In this document: piece after piece, positions 10,601-23,631 of the stretch
How the letters are laid out: each line of letters opens with the position of its first letter
How positions within the stretch are numbered: the first letter of the stretch is position 1
Assembly: GCA_011947345.1 (NCBI GenBank)
Contig: JAAVTG010000542.1
Location: 301,661-365,660 of the forward strand
Length of the DNA: 64,000 bases
Source: Phytophthora quininea
Lineage: Eukaryota > Oomycota > Peronosporomycetes > Peronosporales > Peronosporaceae
Reading direction: 5' to 3'
Made by a program: the position numbers and the translations under genes
Notes under the pieces: generated by a model
The model's database searches: none
What the model was told of the DNA's origin: nothing
The model's input: only the letters and a program-made list of their open reading frames with translations

Positions 10601-13124
10601 AGAATAGTGGGCCTGGAAACGAGGGCGAAGTGGGCAATAACGACCATGAGGAGGAGAAAGTGACGCTGGAAACTCACAAGCGCATCTCTATTTCGAAACT
10701 ACCTGCATACCTTATCATTCATCTCAAGCGGTTTGAATTTGACTTTGAGAAAATGCAGCAGATCAAGCTGCACGATCGCTTTGAGTTCCCTACCGAACTA
10801 GACATGTACCCGTACACGAAGGAAGGCCAGCAAGTGAAGAGAAAGCGATCAGTGTCGCCGTCGGATGATGCTGCTGGCAACCACGACCGTCTGAGTACGT
10901 CTTCGGATAACGGGGACGATGCAAGAACTATGGCTCCGGAATACTCGCAGTACGAGCTAGTGGGGACAGTTGTACATCTTGGCACTGCGCATTCAGGACA
11001 CTATTACTCGTTTCTACGTGATCAGCAGACGCAGCGAGAGAAGAACCAGTGGTACGAATTCAATGATACGCTGGTAACTCCCTTGACCCAGCTCAAATTC
11101 CTGGGGAGTGCTTCGGTGGCGAAGAGAGAACGAATGGAAGTTCAAACTCACTCTCATCGGAGGGAGCGCAGACAGCCAAGATGAAAACCGCAGCAGCTTC
11201 ATGTTGTTTTACGCCCGAGTGTCTCCCGGATTGCGTGAAGTTGGTGATGAAGATGCTTCTTGTGTCAGTTTTCCAGGTGCAGTTCTTGTTGCGGCATTCT
11301 GTTTACGGCTGAAACGACGAGCGTCCGCGCGACTGGCACATTTGCGCAGTGTCTCGCTCGTCATTGCGCCAGAGCCGATCCGAAAGCTCATCGCGATGGA
11401 AAACCGCTTATTTTGGCGGAAGAGATACCTTTACGACACGCGGTGCCTGAAATTCACATTCAACCTTCTCCGCTCGTGTCTTGTCGGGCTAGAGAGTGCC
11501 GCGAGTATGGCGGTCTTGCCCAGTTTTGAACCCGTTGAGGTCCATTCGAGGCCTTACAAGTGGCGACCAAGTTTGTGTTTGGCACGCTGTGGCAAGGTGG
11601 CGACGTGAGCAAAGTATTGGAATGGCGTCTCGTACTGCAAAGTCTTTACCATTCGGATGTTGGTGGCTGTCGCTGGTTCTTGTCAACGATGGAAACCAAC
11701 GAGGCGCTGCTGTTGGAGTTGTTGGTGTTTAACGAGCACCGAGAAGTTCGCGAACTGATGGCCAATGTGCTGTCGGAAGCGATCGCAACCACGTCAAACA
11801 TTGACTTTGAAGAGGAAGCAGAGACCACGCCACAAACGCTGTCTGAACAGAATGACGAGGCCAAGAAGCAGCTGCCGGCCTCATTCGAGTTCATGTTCTT
11901 CGTGATCCAACTCATGCCAGCACTGCTCTCCGTTCCTGTCCAGCATCACCGTCAGTACTTCCTCACCATGTATGACTTTGTACAAACAGGCCGCAACGAA
12001 GGCTCTTTCCTCGTGGTGAACAGCGTGGTGGGCGCGATTGTGGGGCTCCTGACGGGCTTAGGACACACACAGCCGCTGCTTCAGTTGCAGCTGAAGAAGC
12101 ACAAGTCGAGGCAAATCCTCAAGCGCATTGACCTAAGTGTCACCGTTTTGAAGCTGCTGTCAGTGTTGATTCGCTGCAGTTTGCCGCCAGCAATGGATGT
12201 CAAAGCTGATGCTGAGTATCCTTTGATGCTTCCGTCCAACATGGTCCACGACCATGTCGATCTGACTCCAACCGACCATGAAGTACTGCTCAATGAGCGC
12301 TTCATCACTTTGCTCACCCAACGCGCCAACCATTACACCAAAGAGACGAAGCCACTGGAGCAGATTGTAAGCCACTTGTGCTGGGAAAGTCGCCAAGTCA
12401 CCTCCTCCTTCTTGGAGAAGATCATGTATGGGATCGAAGTTGAAGATCACCATGACGTCAAGCCGTACTTTCGGACGCTGAATTCCTTGCTGAAAATCCG
12501 AGACTCGCTGGCTGAGGAACGACTCACAGATGGTCTGACAAAGTTGATTGCTGTGATGGCTTCGCAACAAAAGTTTTACAAAGCCACAGAGACATCGCTC
12601 GACATGCTCGCCAGGTTGGCCAAGCGTCACAGCGCGGTGGCCATGTGGCTGCGAGACAACCGCGGAGCTGTTCATGGATGGAGAAGTGGCTGCAGGCGCA
12701 CCGTGGACCTGAGGGCTACTTGCAGCAGCGCAAAACGGTCCTCGTTAAGCCGAATAGCACGTCGTCCTGGGTGAATGTGAGCGTGACGAGTTCGGGGCTC
12801 ATTAAGGCTATCGACCGCTCCATCACAAAGCTGCTCCCACGGATCCGCAGCGTCCTCGATCCAGAAGCTGCGTTGGAGACGTTCTATGACAGCGACGACA
12901 ATCCCCAGCGGCTTGTCGGTAAGCGTGTGCGCGTTAAGTGGGCTAAAGACAAGTGGTACGAAGGCATCGTCCAGCAGTTTAACGAAGACACGTACGAGCA
13001 CTTTGTGGCGTATGACGACGGCGACAAACGATCGTATCACATGAGCGAGAAACTATTTTACGTGGTGGATTTGACGCCGTCGCCCAAGCCGAAACCTCGA
13101 AAGAAAAAGCCACAGCAAACGTAA
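4148..13124 (+). CDS. Giant ubiquitin-specific protease (peptidase C19), frames broken
   Basis: One gene of roughly 2,900 codons, read as about ten overlapping frames: 4148-4640, 4709-6223, 6190-7335, 7326-8624, 8621-9181, 9097-10064, 10055-10546, 10582-11184, 11108-11608, 11560-12774 and 12645-13124. The order is: MABP-like N-terminus; a Tudor/MBT-like module near 4735-4860; a long helical, low-motif region; a possible ubiquitin-like fold near 7800-8000; the C19 catalytic domain (10055-11270); a helical C-terminal region; and a final Tudor/Agenet-like module (WYEGIVQQF to VAYDDGDKRSYHM) with a Lys/Pro-rich tail. Size and layout recall the USP9X/USP24/USP34 class of very large deubiquitinases, which remove ubiquitin from substrates in the cytosol. 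Several breaks fall at A4 or G runs (e.g. 6186-6189, 10538-10541), and protein similarity continues in the next frame, so indel errors are more likely than decay. Introns cannot be excluded at every break. Confidence 0.8.
10055..11290 (+). other. C19 ubiquitin hydrolase catalytic domain
   Basis: The Cys box reads GLKNLGCTCYLNSTIQS; the active cysteine is the one before Tyr. Next comes the QQDASEFL motif that helps form the oxyanion site. The His box is LVGTVVHLGTAHSGHYYSFLRD, with the Asn/Asp of the triad in WYEFND. After that the FMLFY strand ends the fold near 11215. All catalytic elements are present. The domain is split by a break at 10538-10541, where an AAAA run is one base off, and by another near 11110-11120. 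Confidence 0.9.
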
Positions 13125-13287
13125 GCAAACTAAGAAGTGATTGTGCTGCGAGAATATGAAAAATGTGGATGTTAGCAGGTGCAAGCTGCTTAGTGTGTTC
13201 CCATTTCAGTCGGAAGAAAATAACTCCAGGGGGACCAACCGGAAAAATAGTCAATTCAACAACGCACTTTCGGTCGTGAGCGACACC

Positions 13288-16200
13288 ATGGCCATTAACC
13301 CTCCGAAATGTGCTGTGAATATGGAGCAGCGGCTGGCTGCACTACGACGAGACCAGGAGATCGATGGTTTACGCGTCTACCTCATCAAGTACAATCTCTT
13401 CCCGCGGAATCGGGATCCGCACAACTCGCCCATTCGCCTGGAAGAGCTGAAGGAGCTCGTGAAGCATTGGAAGCTGCACCGACAGCGAGGGTTTTGGAGA
13501 GATCACCCCGACAAAGATGACCTCGTGCGAGCATTACTACAGCACATTAAGAGTGAGGCAGCAAACAAGAAACGGCGACAGGACGCTCAGGACAAATACC
13601 GCAGTAAGACTTTGAACGGGGACGACGGCAGTCCAGGGAAGCTTCGTGATCTTACAACTTTTTCGGTACCAATGGAAATTCGGAAGGGCAGGAGGGGGAG
13701 ACGATCGCGAGCAAGCAGTCGCCTCCACCAAGAAGAAAAACATTGGTGGAGACTTGTTCTACCAGCGTGGTGACTATGATGAAGGTTTGATCTACCTATC
13801 ACGTATCGATAGATCTCGTTTCCAGTCGGAAAGCCACAATCCATGTCATGACTTGCTGACGACATCTGCTTCAGCTCCAACGCCACTGAACCGCCTTCTG
13901 CTGCCATCATCCGACGAGGGCAGCAAGAGTAAAAGTGGTGTTGGATCAGTAACTGGAAGTGGTAGCGCCGCAGCAAATGAGAACGAGAAGAAGGGGTCCG
14001 TTCGTCAGATTCCGACTTCATCTGCGACGTTGACCCCAGTGTTCAGCAGCAGCGTCAGCCCCGCAGTCTTGACCAAGGACGTGAAGCTTAAGTCTGTCGA
14101 AGGTCTCTATAGTATTTCGTGCCACAAGGGCTACGAGGCTCAACTTCTGCGCGAGGGAGCACTCGCCACCTTGTCCAGTGTGCTGAAGGTGGATGACCCG
14201 GCCATTCGTCTGTATGCTGCTGCTGCGATTCTCAACCTCACGCATTACACTCCGGTGCCACCTGCGCCTCTTGGCACTCCAGTGAAGAAACCTCAAGCGC
14301 AGTCTTCTTCGTCGTCGCTGTTAACATTGGCGCCACCGCAGGCTACCAAAGATTTGTACACCAAGATGATGGATGGAAGTGTCATAACAGCATTGCTAGA
14401 CCTCATGCACACACCCCACGCAACAGTGAAAGCTTTGTGTGCCCGTGCGCTCTTGCGCTTCACGATTGACGAGGCGCATCACTTCGCGATGGTTCATGAA
14501 GGCGTGGTAAATGCTCTGCTGCAAGTGATGGCGACAACGACAATGACGATGGTATCGCCCTTGGCTGCGCCAAACGAAGTGAAATTATTATGCGTGCTGG
14601 CGCTCGTGAACTTATCGGGGATACCCCGTGCAGTCACGTGCGATGCTCTGTTGAGCGTTATTACGGCGCTGGCCAAGCATGGAGATACCGGAACTCGCAG
14701 CATTTGCGCACAGGCTCTGTTAAATCTCTCGATTGTACCTACGACGCGCAGTGTCGTTGTAGAAGAAGGAGCGTTAGGCGCACTTTGCGTGCTCGCATCT
14801 GCGGGAATGAAGCCTATGCAGCTCGCCCTGCTGGAATCGGTTGCATGCACGCTGTGCAACTTGGCGGCCGTCAAAACGAACCAGGAACCGCTGTCAAAAA
14901 ACAATGGGCTCAACATTCTGTCGGACATCTTGGACGGCGTTGCGGCAGAGCTCCGGCGAATGGAAGTGGCCGTCAAGAAAGAAGACGATCATGGAGGCGA
15001 CATCTCTCTTGTGTGCAATTCGAAAGGACTGTGTTAACGCGGTTGCTATGCTCTGTTGCAACCCAAAACTTCATGTGCGCATTCGCAACTCAGGTTTCAT
15101 CGCCAGGCTGCTGAACATACTTGAACAAGCAGGTGCTGATGGCATGGACGAAGAATACAGTGATGACGATGAGCCAACAGCACTTCCTGGCAAGCTAGCT
15201 ACGTCTCAGACGATGGTGCCTTTGGATGCGGAAACGGAGAAGTATGCTGTGGTGGCGCTGGCAAATTTGGCTTTAGATGATCGGTGCCGTCCTTCACTCG
15301 TGCAAGAAGGCGCTGTGCCTGTGTTCCTAGACTTGCTAAGTGCTCCTCAAGTGCCGACTACCGTTGCTCATATGCTACGGCAAAACGAAGGCAGCGTTGA
15401 AGATTTGGACCAAACGACTTAACGCTTTGCTGCTGAAGCTGGACTGTGTGACTGCGCTGAGCAATCTTCTTCTACATCCCGCTAACTTTCAAGCTCTCGT
15501 CGATGCTGGTGTCGTCCCTACTTTCCTGGATCTCATTCGGAACGATGCAACATCCGCCCCGGGTGCAAGCAGCAGTAGTCGTGAAATCCAGAAAGCCTGT
15601 GTTTATGCCATGTTGGGCCTTGCTAAAGACCCTGGGATGAAAACGAGGCTTGCAGAGGCATCGAAAGTGTCTGGTGGCAAGGATGATGTTGGTCAGACTG
15701 GCGCGATTCCAACGATGCTGGCGTTTGCGTCCAAAAATCTAGGGAATGCGGAGCTGTGCGGAGTTTGCATCAGCTTCTTTCACCACTTGTCGTCCCGAGC
15801 GGAGAACCACGAGTTACTCTTTTACGAGGGCACGGTGGGGTTGCTCGTCCGGGTGATGCAGAAACCTAGTACGGCCGAGGCCCCGGCGACCATGTATGCA
15901 CTTTGGTTGGACTGTTTGTCTACGCTGGCGCACCTTGCATCACACACAGCCAGACACCACAGCCTTCTTGACGATGGCGTCTTGGAGGCTATCCAGCACT
16001 TTTTAATTGTATTGGCTGCTGATCAGCGACCACGTGATGCAATTACTGACAAAAATGTTATCAAGGCGCAATATGCAGCAGCTCAGATTGTCTTTAAGAT
16101 GCACGAACTTTGCAGTGGAAGCGTGGCCCCGGACGGGTCTACAAGACCAGCAGCAGCTCCGGTGGATGCGCCGGCATTCTTCGCATGTCTGCTGCTGCTC

Positions 16201-19164
16201 GCCACACAGTCAGCATCAAAGAATTCACGGCTGTCAAAGTCAGCAACGTTGCTTCAACAACGAACAGCACGGCGGACAGCGCTTACCATTGCCAAAGTAG
16301 CCCTAGCACCTCCACACGGCGCTAGACTTCTGTCGGAGCACGCTGATATTCCACCAGCACTGAACATGGTCATGCGGACTGGTATTCATGAAGCCCAAGT
16401 TTGCGCCGCGATTGCGCTGTGCAATCTCGCAGCAGAGCGCGTAACGTCTGCAAAGGGCAAGCCGCTGGCGCGTGTTTGGCGTGACGCGACTGTGGATGAC
16501 TTCATCGTCATCACACTGCTGCGTGTGAATAATCTCCAGACAAAGTGCATTTGCGCCAAGGCCCTCTTCAACCTCTTAACGCACGAGGAAGCTCGTGACC
16601 AGCTCGTGAAAGATGGGGTGTTGTATGCGTTGGTAAAGCTCGCGCGGCTTGAGGATGATTCCATCCGCGACTTGGCGCTGCGGGCATTGTACAACATTTC
16701 CCTGGACCCTCGAAAAACGCCTCAGCTACTTGAGATGGAGCTTGTGCGGATTTTGGTGAAGATGTACCAAGGTGACTTGCAAAAAATGATGAAGCGGCTG
16801 GTGATCGGCATTTTCAGCAATATCTCGAGCGCGTCATGTCCGCTAGGTGGTAATATTCCACCCAAGACAACGAATGCAGATGAAGATGATAGCTCTCCTG
16901 TCGACAACAACGGCGCCACAAATTCGATCTCCAAAATGGAGCTGCAGATGATTCAAGAAGGAGCATTGGGTGTGCTGAAGAGTCTTGCCAAGGCTCGCGA
17001 TCCTGAAATGAAACTCTACGTGGCCAATGTGCTATACAATCTGTCTTGTGCGGCTGAACTTCGGGTGGCCGACCTACTCGTACAAGACGAGAGCAGTGTC
17101 GTTAGCACCCTAGTAGCAGAACTCAAGTCGGAGAGTCAAGACGTCCGCAAGTACGCGGCCAAAACCCTCGCCAACTTGAGTGCATCCGCCGTGGCTGTTC
17201 AGATTATGACGAACGACGCGGCTAGCGGGGTTGTGAGCGTGATCAACGAAGCTATGAAAGGCTTCAAAACGAGAACAGGGTCGTCAAGTTCAGGTCATGA
17301 ATCTTCACAGGCGGATTCATCCTTGGCTTGTGTCGAGACGAATTGCGCGTGCGTGTTCGCGCTTCGTAACCTGTTCTCGCATGAAATGAACCAGCGGAGG
17401 TTTATCGCTTGCAATGGACTTCCCACTTTGGCCGCTCTTCTCTCAAGTCCAGCGATGGCATCGGAGGCTGCAACGCTTCGTGTGGCGACGGATATGGTCT
17501 GCTCTTTAGCAAGATTCAACAGCGGAGCCAATGGAAATATCGGCGGAGTGCCTTATGAGGAGCGGGTCGTAAAGGACGGAATTGTTCGTGCGCTGGCAGC
17601 AATTGCGAAGAGTGCGGTTGACGGCTCAACAACGAAAGCCGAAGAGAACGCCGCCTGCATGAATATTGTGACGTCGTTGAGCAGTTTGTCGAGAAACTCA
17701 CGGTGCCACGATGGGATGCTTCGTGACGGCGCACTAAACGCACTCGCGGCATTGTGTGTCACCAATGCTAGCGATACGCGCGCACCGTTCAAGGGCCTCA
17801 TCGGCGTGCGTGGCGAACCTTTTGCTTTTCATTGTATGGTAGTTATCCGCAATTTGTCACGCCAAGAGCCTCCACCACTGACGTCTTCAGGAGCGCAAGT
17901 GTCAAGCAGTTCTGACAGCACGACTGATAATATCTCTGGTAGCTCCAAATCGGAGGATGTGCGTAGTCAGCGACTCAGCGGGCAAGCAGCTCTAGTGCCC
18001 ATCGTACTCGCGCTATCACAGGCTACGAATACCCAAACGCGCGAACACGTTGTGGTGTCGCTGTATAATTTGTCACGATTGCGCCGTTGCAAGCGGCAGC
18101 TCATCAAGAACGACGGTGTGAAGGTGCTTCTCCGGCTTGGAACGAGTGCTATTACGGCATTCAAGCGGCACGTGTGTTCTCTCGCCCTGCAGGCTTTAGC
18201 AACGCAAGCTCCACCCCCGCCTCCGACGGAAAATGACTCTGACTCTGCCGCGACAAGTACGGCAAATGCTGCCGATTGGGACAAGCCCTACATCGACAAG
18301 GTGGTGCAAGAAGGTATCGTCGCGGCGATTGCAGCGTTAGCGGACACGCATCAACACGATTTACTGGTAAATGTGTCAACAAACCTTTACGCGATCGCGC
18401 AAAGCCCTCCAGCAGCTGTCGAGCTGGTGACCTTGCTGCGGACGACCAACCGAGCGGTCGAACAGCGAGGGTCTCCTCCAGACTGGGGGAAAGTGGTGAT
18501 CACCGACTTGTCTTCTTGGCCGGAAATTGAGCCGGACGGCGACGGGAAGAGAGCAATCCGCGTCGACAATGGGCTCACGCTCGATTCGGTCTCGTCGAGT
18601 CTTCAAGAGGAAGAGCATGGCGTGGACGCTTACTCGGACGGTAGTGATGATGAAGGTCAGCGGAAAAGTTCACACGGCAAGTCGTCAACTGGCAAACTGC
18701 TGGGTACGACCTCGGCGTCGTCCCCAAAGCACACCGCAAAGTCACCGTCTGCCCTGACGTCAGCTCTGGCCCCACCACGAAGCTGCAGCACTGATTCCGT
18801 GCTCGGCTGCTTCCAGCTCTTGGCTGACCCGAATCCTGAAAAAGTCCGCGTCAACGTCGAGTTCGAACTTGCTGGCCGTCGTGCAATGACACCGACCCCT
18901 TCGAGCATTTCCAATGCCAGCGCTGGTGACGAGCTACCAAAGCTGCGTCCTGAATCCGCTCCAGAAGGACCAGTTGAGGCGGTCATGAGATCAGATGCTG
19001 GGCGTAGCGGTCAATCGACACTGACTCAAGTCCGCCAAAACGCTTCGACCGGTAACAGTTCGAGCCATCGACGTTTGACAAGCAATGGAGTTTATAAGAC
19101 CGATGCTAAGTCTCCAACTGGAAAGCGACGATCTCATCAGCTAGAGCCACTGCACATGACTTGA
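13288..19164 (+). CDS. Large armadillo-repeat protein, three frame breaks
   Basis: Protein of about 1,950 residues. I chose the ATG at 13288 (context CACCATGG) over the earlier open frame from 13141. The N-terminus is basic and helical (MEQRLAALRRDQEIDGLRVY; ELVKHWKLHRQRGFWRDHPDKDDLVRALL), followed by low-complexity Ser/Gly/Lys. From about 14090 to 18450 there are dozens of tandem armadillo units of the form 'GAlxaLxxLl...vxxyaaxALxNLs' (GALGALCVLASAG, KYAAKTLANLSASA, QALLNLSIVP). The tail is acidic and Ser-rich. The role is probably a scaffold or adaptor; no catalytic domain is visible. Long ARM-only proteins are abundant in oomycetes and often tied to flagella or the cytoskeleton, but nothing here fixes that. 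Frames change near 13694-13698 (G5 run), 15010 and 15400. It starts only about 160 bp after the deubiquitinase stop, on the same strand. Confidence 0.85.
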
Positions 19165-19710
19165 TAGATACGTTGCTGATAAAGATTAAGCCAAACTAAC
19201 CGAGAAGGATGCCAAACTTAGCATATAACAACTAATATGTTAAACCTTATCGACAACACGCATATCCCATGCAAGCAAGAGTAACCAGTTTGACGTGTCT
19301 GCAGCGCGGTAAGTACAACCAAATTCCGTTTACTTTAAAACGCGAAGCACTGCTAACGACAGTTCCCTCCTCCATTACGAACTGCGTATAACTACATACA
19401 TATTCGCTAACACTACCGTCCATGTCTTGGGTCCATGTTTCTCCCACGTTCCTCCCATGTAGCGCCCATGTGTGAAGTTTTTCAGCAATATATTCCAAGC
19501 CCAATTTGTGTCCATGCCTCGCATCGAAATTGCCCATGTACCTGTCCCTGCCCAGTCCCATCTATTTCTATACCGAAGCGGAAACGACCACTTCGCTTCC
19601 CGCTTTTGAGCTCGTCTACCCTCGCTTTTTTGCCGCCTTTGTACGCCGCGTGACGTTCGGAGTGTGGCTAGTAATCTCATCAGCGATGGATTTGCCTAGC
19701 TCTCCAGGGT
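19165..19710. other. Spacer with possible MULE terminal repeat
   Basis: No gene recognised. Around 19430-19520 the sequence is rich in CCCATGT and TCCATGT words and contains TAGCGCCCATGT and TTTTCAGCAATATATTC. Close matches to both words occur near 28305-28375. With the proposed inversion undone, the two sites would be inverted, as expected for terminal repeats of the MULE described below. Confidence 0.35.
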
Positions 19711-20464
19711 GTGGTACTCTTCAAGATGACGACGATAAGGAAAAGAAGCGAAATCGGAGGCAACGCAGGAGGTATTACTGCAATTTCGTCGTGTGAACAA
19801 ACAGCCCTGCCTGTACGGGGAGATGATGAAAGCAAACTATTGCCAACAACTTCAATCGATCCTGTTGAAGTGGAAGTTGAGGCTCCTGTACTTTCGTACC
19901 CAACTGGGAGTCATGGTCAGAGTATTTACCTCTATATCAGCGCCGGACCTTCCAGGTCATTAGAATTCAAGAGACAGTGAGTTATCCATTCCGTAATGCT
20001 GGCCTGAACAAGAGCAAAACCTTTTTAAATGGTGAAAGTGTGCCGTTCGTTCCGGAGAATTGGGAGATATACAAGCGCGTGTACATTTGCACCCATTCCT
20101 GGAAACCAAGAGATCGAGGGACAGGAAAGTGGCCCAAACGTGTCCTTCGAGGCTTGGACTGTCCTTTTCGCTTCGTTGTCCAGCTTTGCGAGGCAACTGG
20201 AGGCTGGCACTTAGAAGTTCGATACGGCAACTGCGTTCACAATCACAAGGTTGACGATGCCATGTTCAACACATATTGCTCCAACCGCGGTATCCACAGC
20301 GATGAGGCTCAAGCTGCTGTAGCTGAGATGGCTCGAAATGGACATAAACGAGCGCGCATATATGAATATCTGCTGAGTCGTGGAGAAAATATCGTAACAA
20401 AAGATGGAGACAATCTAGTGCAGGCGTACAAGACTGGGGTATCTATTGGTATGTGTGATGACGA
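19711..20464 (+). pseudogene. MULE transposase, N-terminal zinc-finger part
   Basis: Frames 19711-19980 and 19977-20464 read as the N-terminus of a Mutator-like transposase. An acidic low-complexity start leads to a WRKY-GCM1/FAR1-type zinc finger: YICTHSW..., LDCPFRFVV, then NCVHNHKVD, giving the C-C-H-H ligands. A helical linker (EAQAAVAEMARNGHKRARIYEYLLSRG) follows. The protein stops where LTR A starts at 20467; the DDE part is missing here and is found, inverted, at 35366-34975 and 33380-32417. One frame change lies near 19978. Confidence 0.7.
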
Positions 20465-20466
20465 TG

Positions 20467-20720
20467 TATAACGTTGGACTTCAGAATTCAGAGTTCGTGT
20501 CTTGTATTTTGCAAAAGCAGGATGAGAAAACTAACAGATCAGCTCAACCCGGAAACGGAGACCTTGTGAAGAGCGGGATCTTCAACTGGTAATCATGCAT
20601 GTGGTTGAGATAAGATTGCCAGTCAGCGGCTATCATTGCGGGTAGCAACGAGAGGGTTTCGCGAGCTCCTCGAGAGCCCCAACAACTTGCAGTATGACGA
20701 TCGGTTCTGAGAACATTACA
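20467..20720 (-). repeat. LTR A, 3' copy (Ty3/gypsy element A)
   Basis: Reverse complement of 35367-35621 with only a few differences. In element sense it starts TGTAATGTTCTCAG and ends near CGTTATA. It is preceded in sense by a purine tract (CTGGGAGGA) acting as polypurine tract, so it is the 3' LTR of the minus-strand pol next to it. No clear target-site duplication was found. Confidence 0.85.
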
Positions 20721-20834
20721 TCCTCCCAGGACTTACCTGCGGCTCATCGATGCATGCCCACGGAGGCGCTCGCCTAGCTTGTCCAGCAAGTCATTCCAAT
20801 GACTAACGTGGTCGATGTCTTCTTCAAATTCCTA

Positions 20835-21941
20835 TCAATTCTCGTTGTCAGGCAGATCTACCCATGAACAAAGGTACTGAAGTCGTCCACCACGACAGCG
20901 TTTCTTGAGCAGTTCTTGGATTACATACACTCGTTCGCCTTCAGAGCCATACATGCGCGGTGCACTTTTCGTGATTTGTCGGCCACGGAAAATTTCGGGA
21001 ATGTCAAGTGAGAGTTTGAGTTGGTCCACATTAAAGGTGGTATGACGTCCACGAGCTACATATCGATGAGGTAGTGCCACTCGATACGCGTTCTCACCGA
21101 TACGCTGCTCACCGAAAATGGTCCGTACCACTTGGAAAGTAGTTTGTTGCACGCAGGATCTCGCTCTGGATCGTAGTCAGGTTGACCGAGCTCGCTACTG
21201 AGGACACGAGAGTCCACGTAAACTAAGTCGCCGCTTGGAAAGACATTTGTTGACGACCGCGGCTGTAATATTTAGCTTGACATTCTTGGGCCAACTTCAT
21301 ATTGCGCTGGGCCAACTCAATAGTTTCTTGCCGAGCTCGCGTGAGATTTTGTGCTGAATTTCCTGAGGATAACTGAGTCTGAAGCACGATCGGTGAACGT
21401 GGTTTGCGACCGCAGTCAACTTCAAATGGAGATACTCGAGTCGAAGTCGATACTAAGGTAGCATGGGCGTACTCCACAGTCGGTAGCATCTTCAACCAGT
21501 CTTCACCATAATGCGAGACAACACATCGAAGACTGTCTTCTAGAGTACGAATTTGTCGTTCGCTGCGGCCATCGGCTTGGGCTCTCTTTGACACTGTCAT
21601 GCGCTGTTTAACTTGCATAATCGACATTAATTCACGCCAGAATTCACTCGTCAATCTCGGGTCGCGATCGGAAACAATGGACACCGAAAGTGAATAGTAG
21701 CGCACCACGTGGTCGAAAAACAATTGTGCCGCAGTTTTAGCATCCACATCCTTCGTAGTTGGAATATAACACGGGCGATTGGAGAGTCTGCACACAACCA
21801 CATAAATTGCATCGAAATTGTGCACTCAAACCCAGGATGCGAGACCACAGCTGCATCGTGAAAGTCGTGCATCAATCTAAGCAAAATGGTATCAAGTTGT
21901 GGGACGCGTAGGACAGGAACGACATTATTTCCTTTCACCAC
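20835..21941 (-). CDS. Element A integrase and chromodomain-like C-terminus
   Basis: Frames 21941-21651, 21825-21223 and 21152-20835. Integrase core: MHNFDAIYVVVCRLSN, then SIVSDRDPRLTSEFWREL with the second Asp, then GRSERQIRTLEDSLR with the DDE glutamate context. The C-terminus ends VYVIQELLKKRCRGGRLQYLCSW, the first strands of a chromodomain, which in chromoviruses targets integration to modified histones. The HHCC zinc finger is only partly visible just upstream (HDFHDAAVVSHPG). Frame breaks interrupt it. Confidence 0.75.
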
Positions 21942-21965
21942 CAGAATGTCATCATGAAGCTCGTA

Positions 21966-23599
21966 TTATCCGCATATGTGATCGTCTTGACGCCGAAGGC
22001 CCTGGAGGATGGCCACACAATCCTCATCCTTTTTGTATGCTTCTTTAATATCGCGCGCAAACTGATCATCCCCCCACCAAAAGTGAGGTAAGACCGACAA
22101 TGCCATATTTGTGTCCAGGTCTGTCGTCGACGGCACGAATGCTGCGGTTCCTTCTATTAGAAGTTTAGCAGCTCTCGTCACAAAACGTGTCTTGAAAACA
22201 AACAACCCCATCGAAGTGGCACAGACTGGAGGTCGAGATAATGCATCTGCTACGACGTTGGAAATTCCTTTCTTGTGCACCAACTCGAAATCAAATTGCC
22301 CGAAAAATTCAAGCCTTCGCATCATTTTAGGGGACAAGTTCGGATAATGTAAGAACTAGCGACAGGCAGAATTGTCTGTGTGCACCACAAAATGACCTCC
22401 TAGCACGTAACATCTCCATCTCCCGAGGCAAGTTTTAATGGCATAAAGTTCTTGTTCATGCCCTGCCCACTTGCTCTCGGCGTCTGATAACTTGCGGCCG
22501 TAAAAACTGACTGGGTGGTCAAATCCATTAACTTGCTGGCTGAGAACTCCACCAACACACATCTTCGAGGTATCGGTGGTGACTCTAAACGGCAGTGACA
22601 TGTCTGGTAAGCGCAGAATTGGAGCTGATATTGGTGTTGTCTTGATGGTATTGAACGCGTATTCTTGGTCAGAGCCCCACTTCCACTCAGTTTTGTCCTT
22701 TAGTAAATCAAACAGAGGAAGCACCAGATCAGCATAGTTGCGCACAAAACGACGGTAGTAACCAGCCAGTCGCAGGAATCGCTGTAAGTCTTTCACATTG
22801 TTTGGACGAACCCAGTTGGGGATTGCAGTAGTTTTGTCGGGGTCAACGCGGACACCAGCTCTACTCACGATATGGCCGAGGAACCGAATCTGGTCTTGAG
22901 CAAAATGGCACTTGCTGGGCGGGCGTACAGTTGCTCGGTTTTCAAAATCTCAAACACTCGACGTTGATGCTGTAGGTGCTCGATATGGTTCTTTGAGAAC
23001 ACACAGATATCATCCAGATAAACAACTACAAATGTGGACAGCTCCTTGTTCTCGAAAATCCGACGCATTAAGCGGGACCACGTGCCTGGCATCTCTGCCA
23101 GGCCCATGGACGCCACAAACCACTCATAGATCTCTGATCCTGCCCTGAAAGCTGTATACTGCCGAGAATCGAATGTCATTCGCATTTGATGGTACCCAGA
23201 GGCTAAGTCAATCAAAGTGAACGTGTGCTCCTGCGAGTCGATCGAAAATCTCGTCAATGCGGGGAATGGGAATGCGCGGGATATCAGTGACAAAGTTCAC
23301 ATAGCGATAATCGATCACCCACCGCACGGGCTTTGACGGATCACCCCACGCAACCACTGAATTTTTGACGGCAATGCTCCCGTGACTGGATCGCGCTTTG
23401 GTACTGCGAAGATGTTGGACACCCACGGGGACGAGCTGCGTTGAATCCACCTTTTTCGCAACAACTTATCGACAAACACTTGCAGTGCTTCCTTCTCGAC
23501 GTGTGCGTGGCGAAACGGAGGGCAAGAAGATGGAGTTGCTCCTTGCTTCAGTTGCACCGAGTGTTCTATGTCCCGTTCGGGTGGCAGGCCTTCTGGCAA
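21966..23599 (-). CDS. Element A reverse transcriptase and RNase H
   Basis: Frames 23599-23315, 23450-23208, 23293-22865, 22868-22356 and 22337-21966. The RT begins with SPWVSNIFAVPKRD and VRWVIDYRYVN. The palm motif is VYLDDICVFSKN, with YLDD intact. The connection domain includes RFLRLAGYYRRFVRNYA. RNase H follows, with FRVTTDTSKMCVGGVLSQQ, ELYAIKTCLGRWRCYVLGGHFVVHTDN and, after a break, NVVADALSRPP. All core motifs of Ty3/gypsy RT-RH are visible. It copies element RNA to DNA in the virus-like particle. Confidence 0.85.
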
Positions 23600-23631
23600 T
23601 TCTTCTCAAAGATTATCCGCGAACTCCTTCA

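Noticed and set aside
4148..19164. Introns as the cause of most frame changes in the two large host genes
   Set aside because: At most sites protein similarity continues within a few bases in the next frame, leaving no room for a GT-AG intron, and several lie at homopolymers. A few sites (e.g. 4640-4709) remain open.
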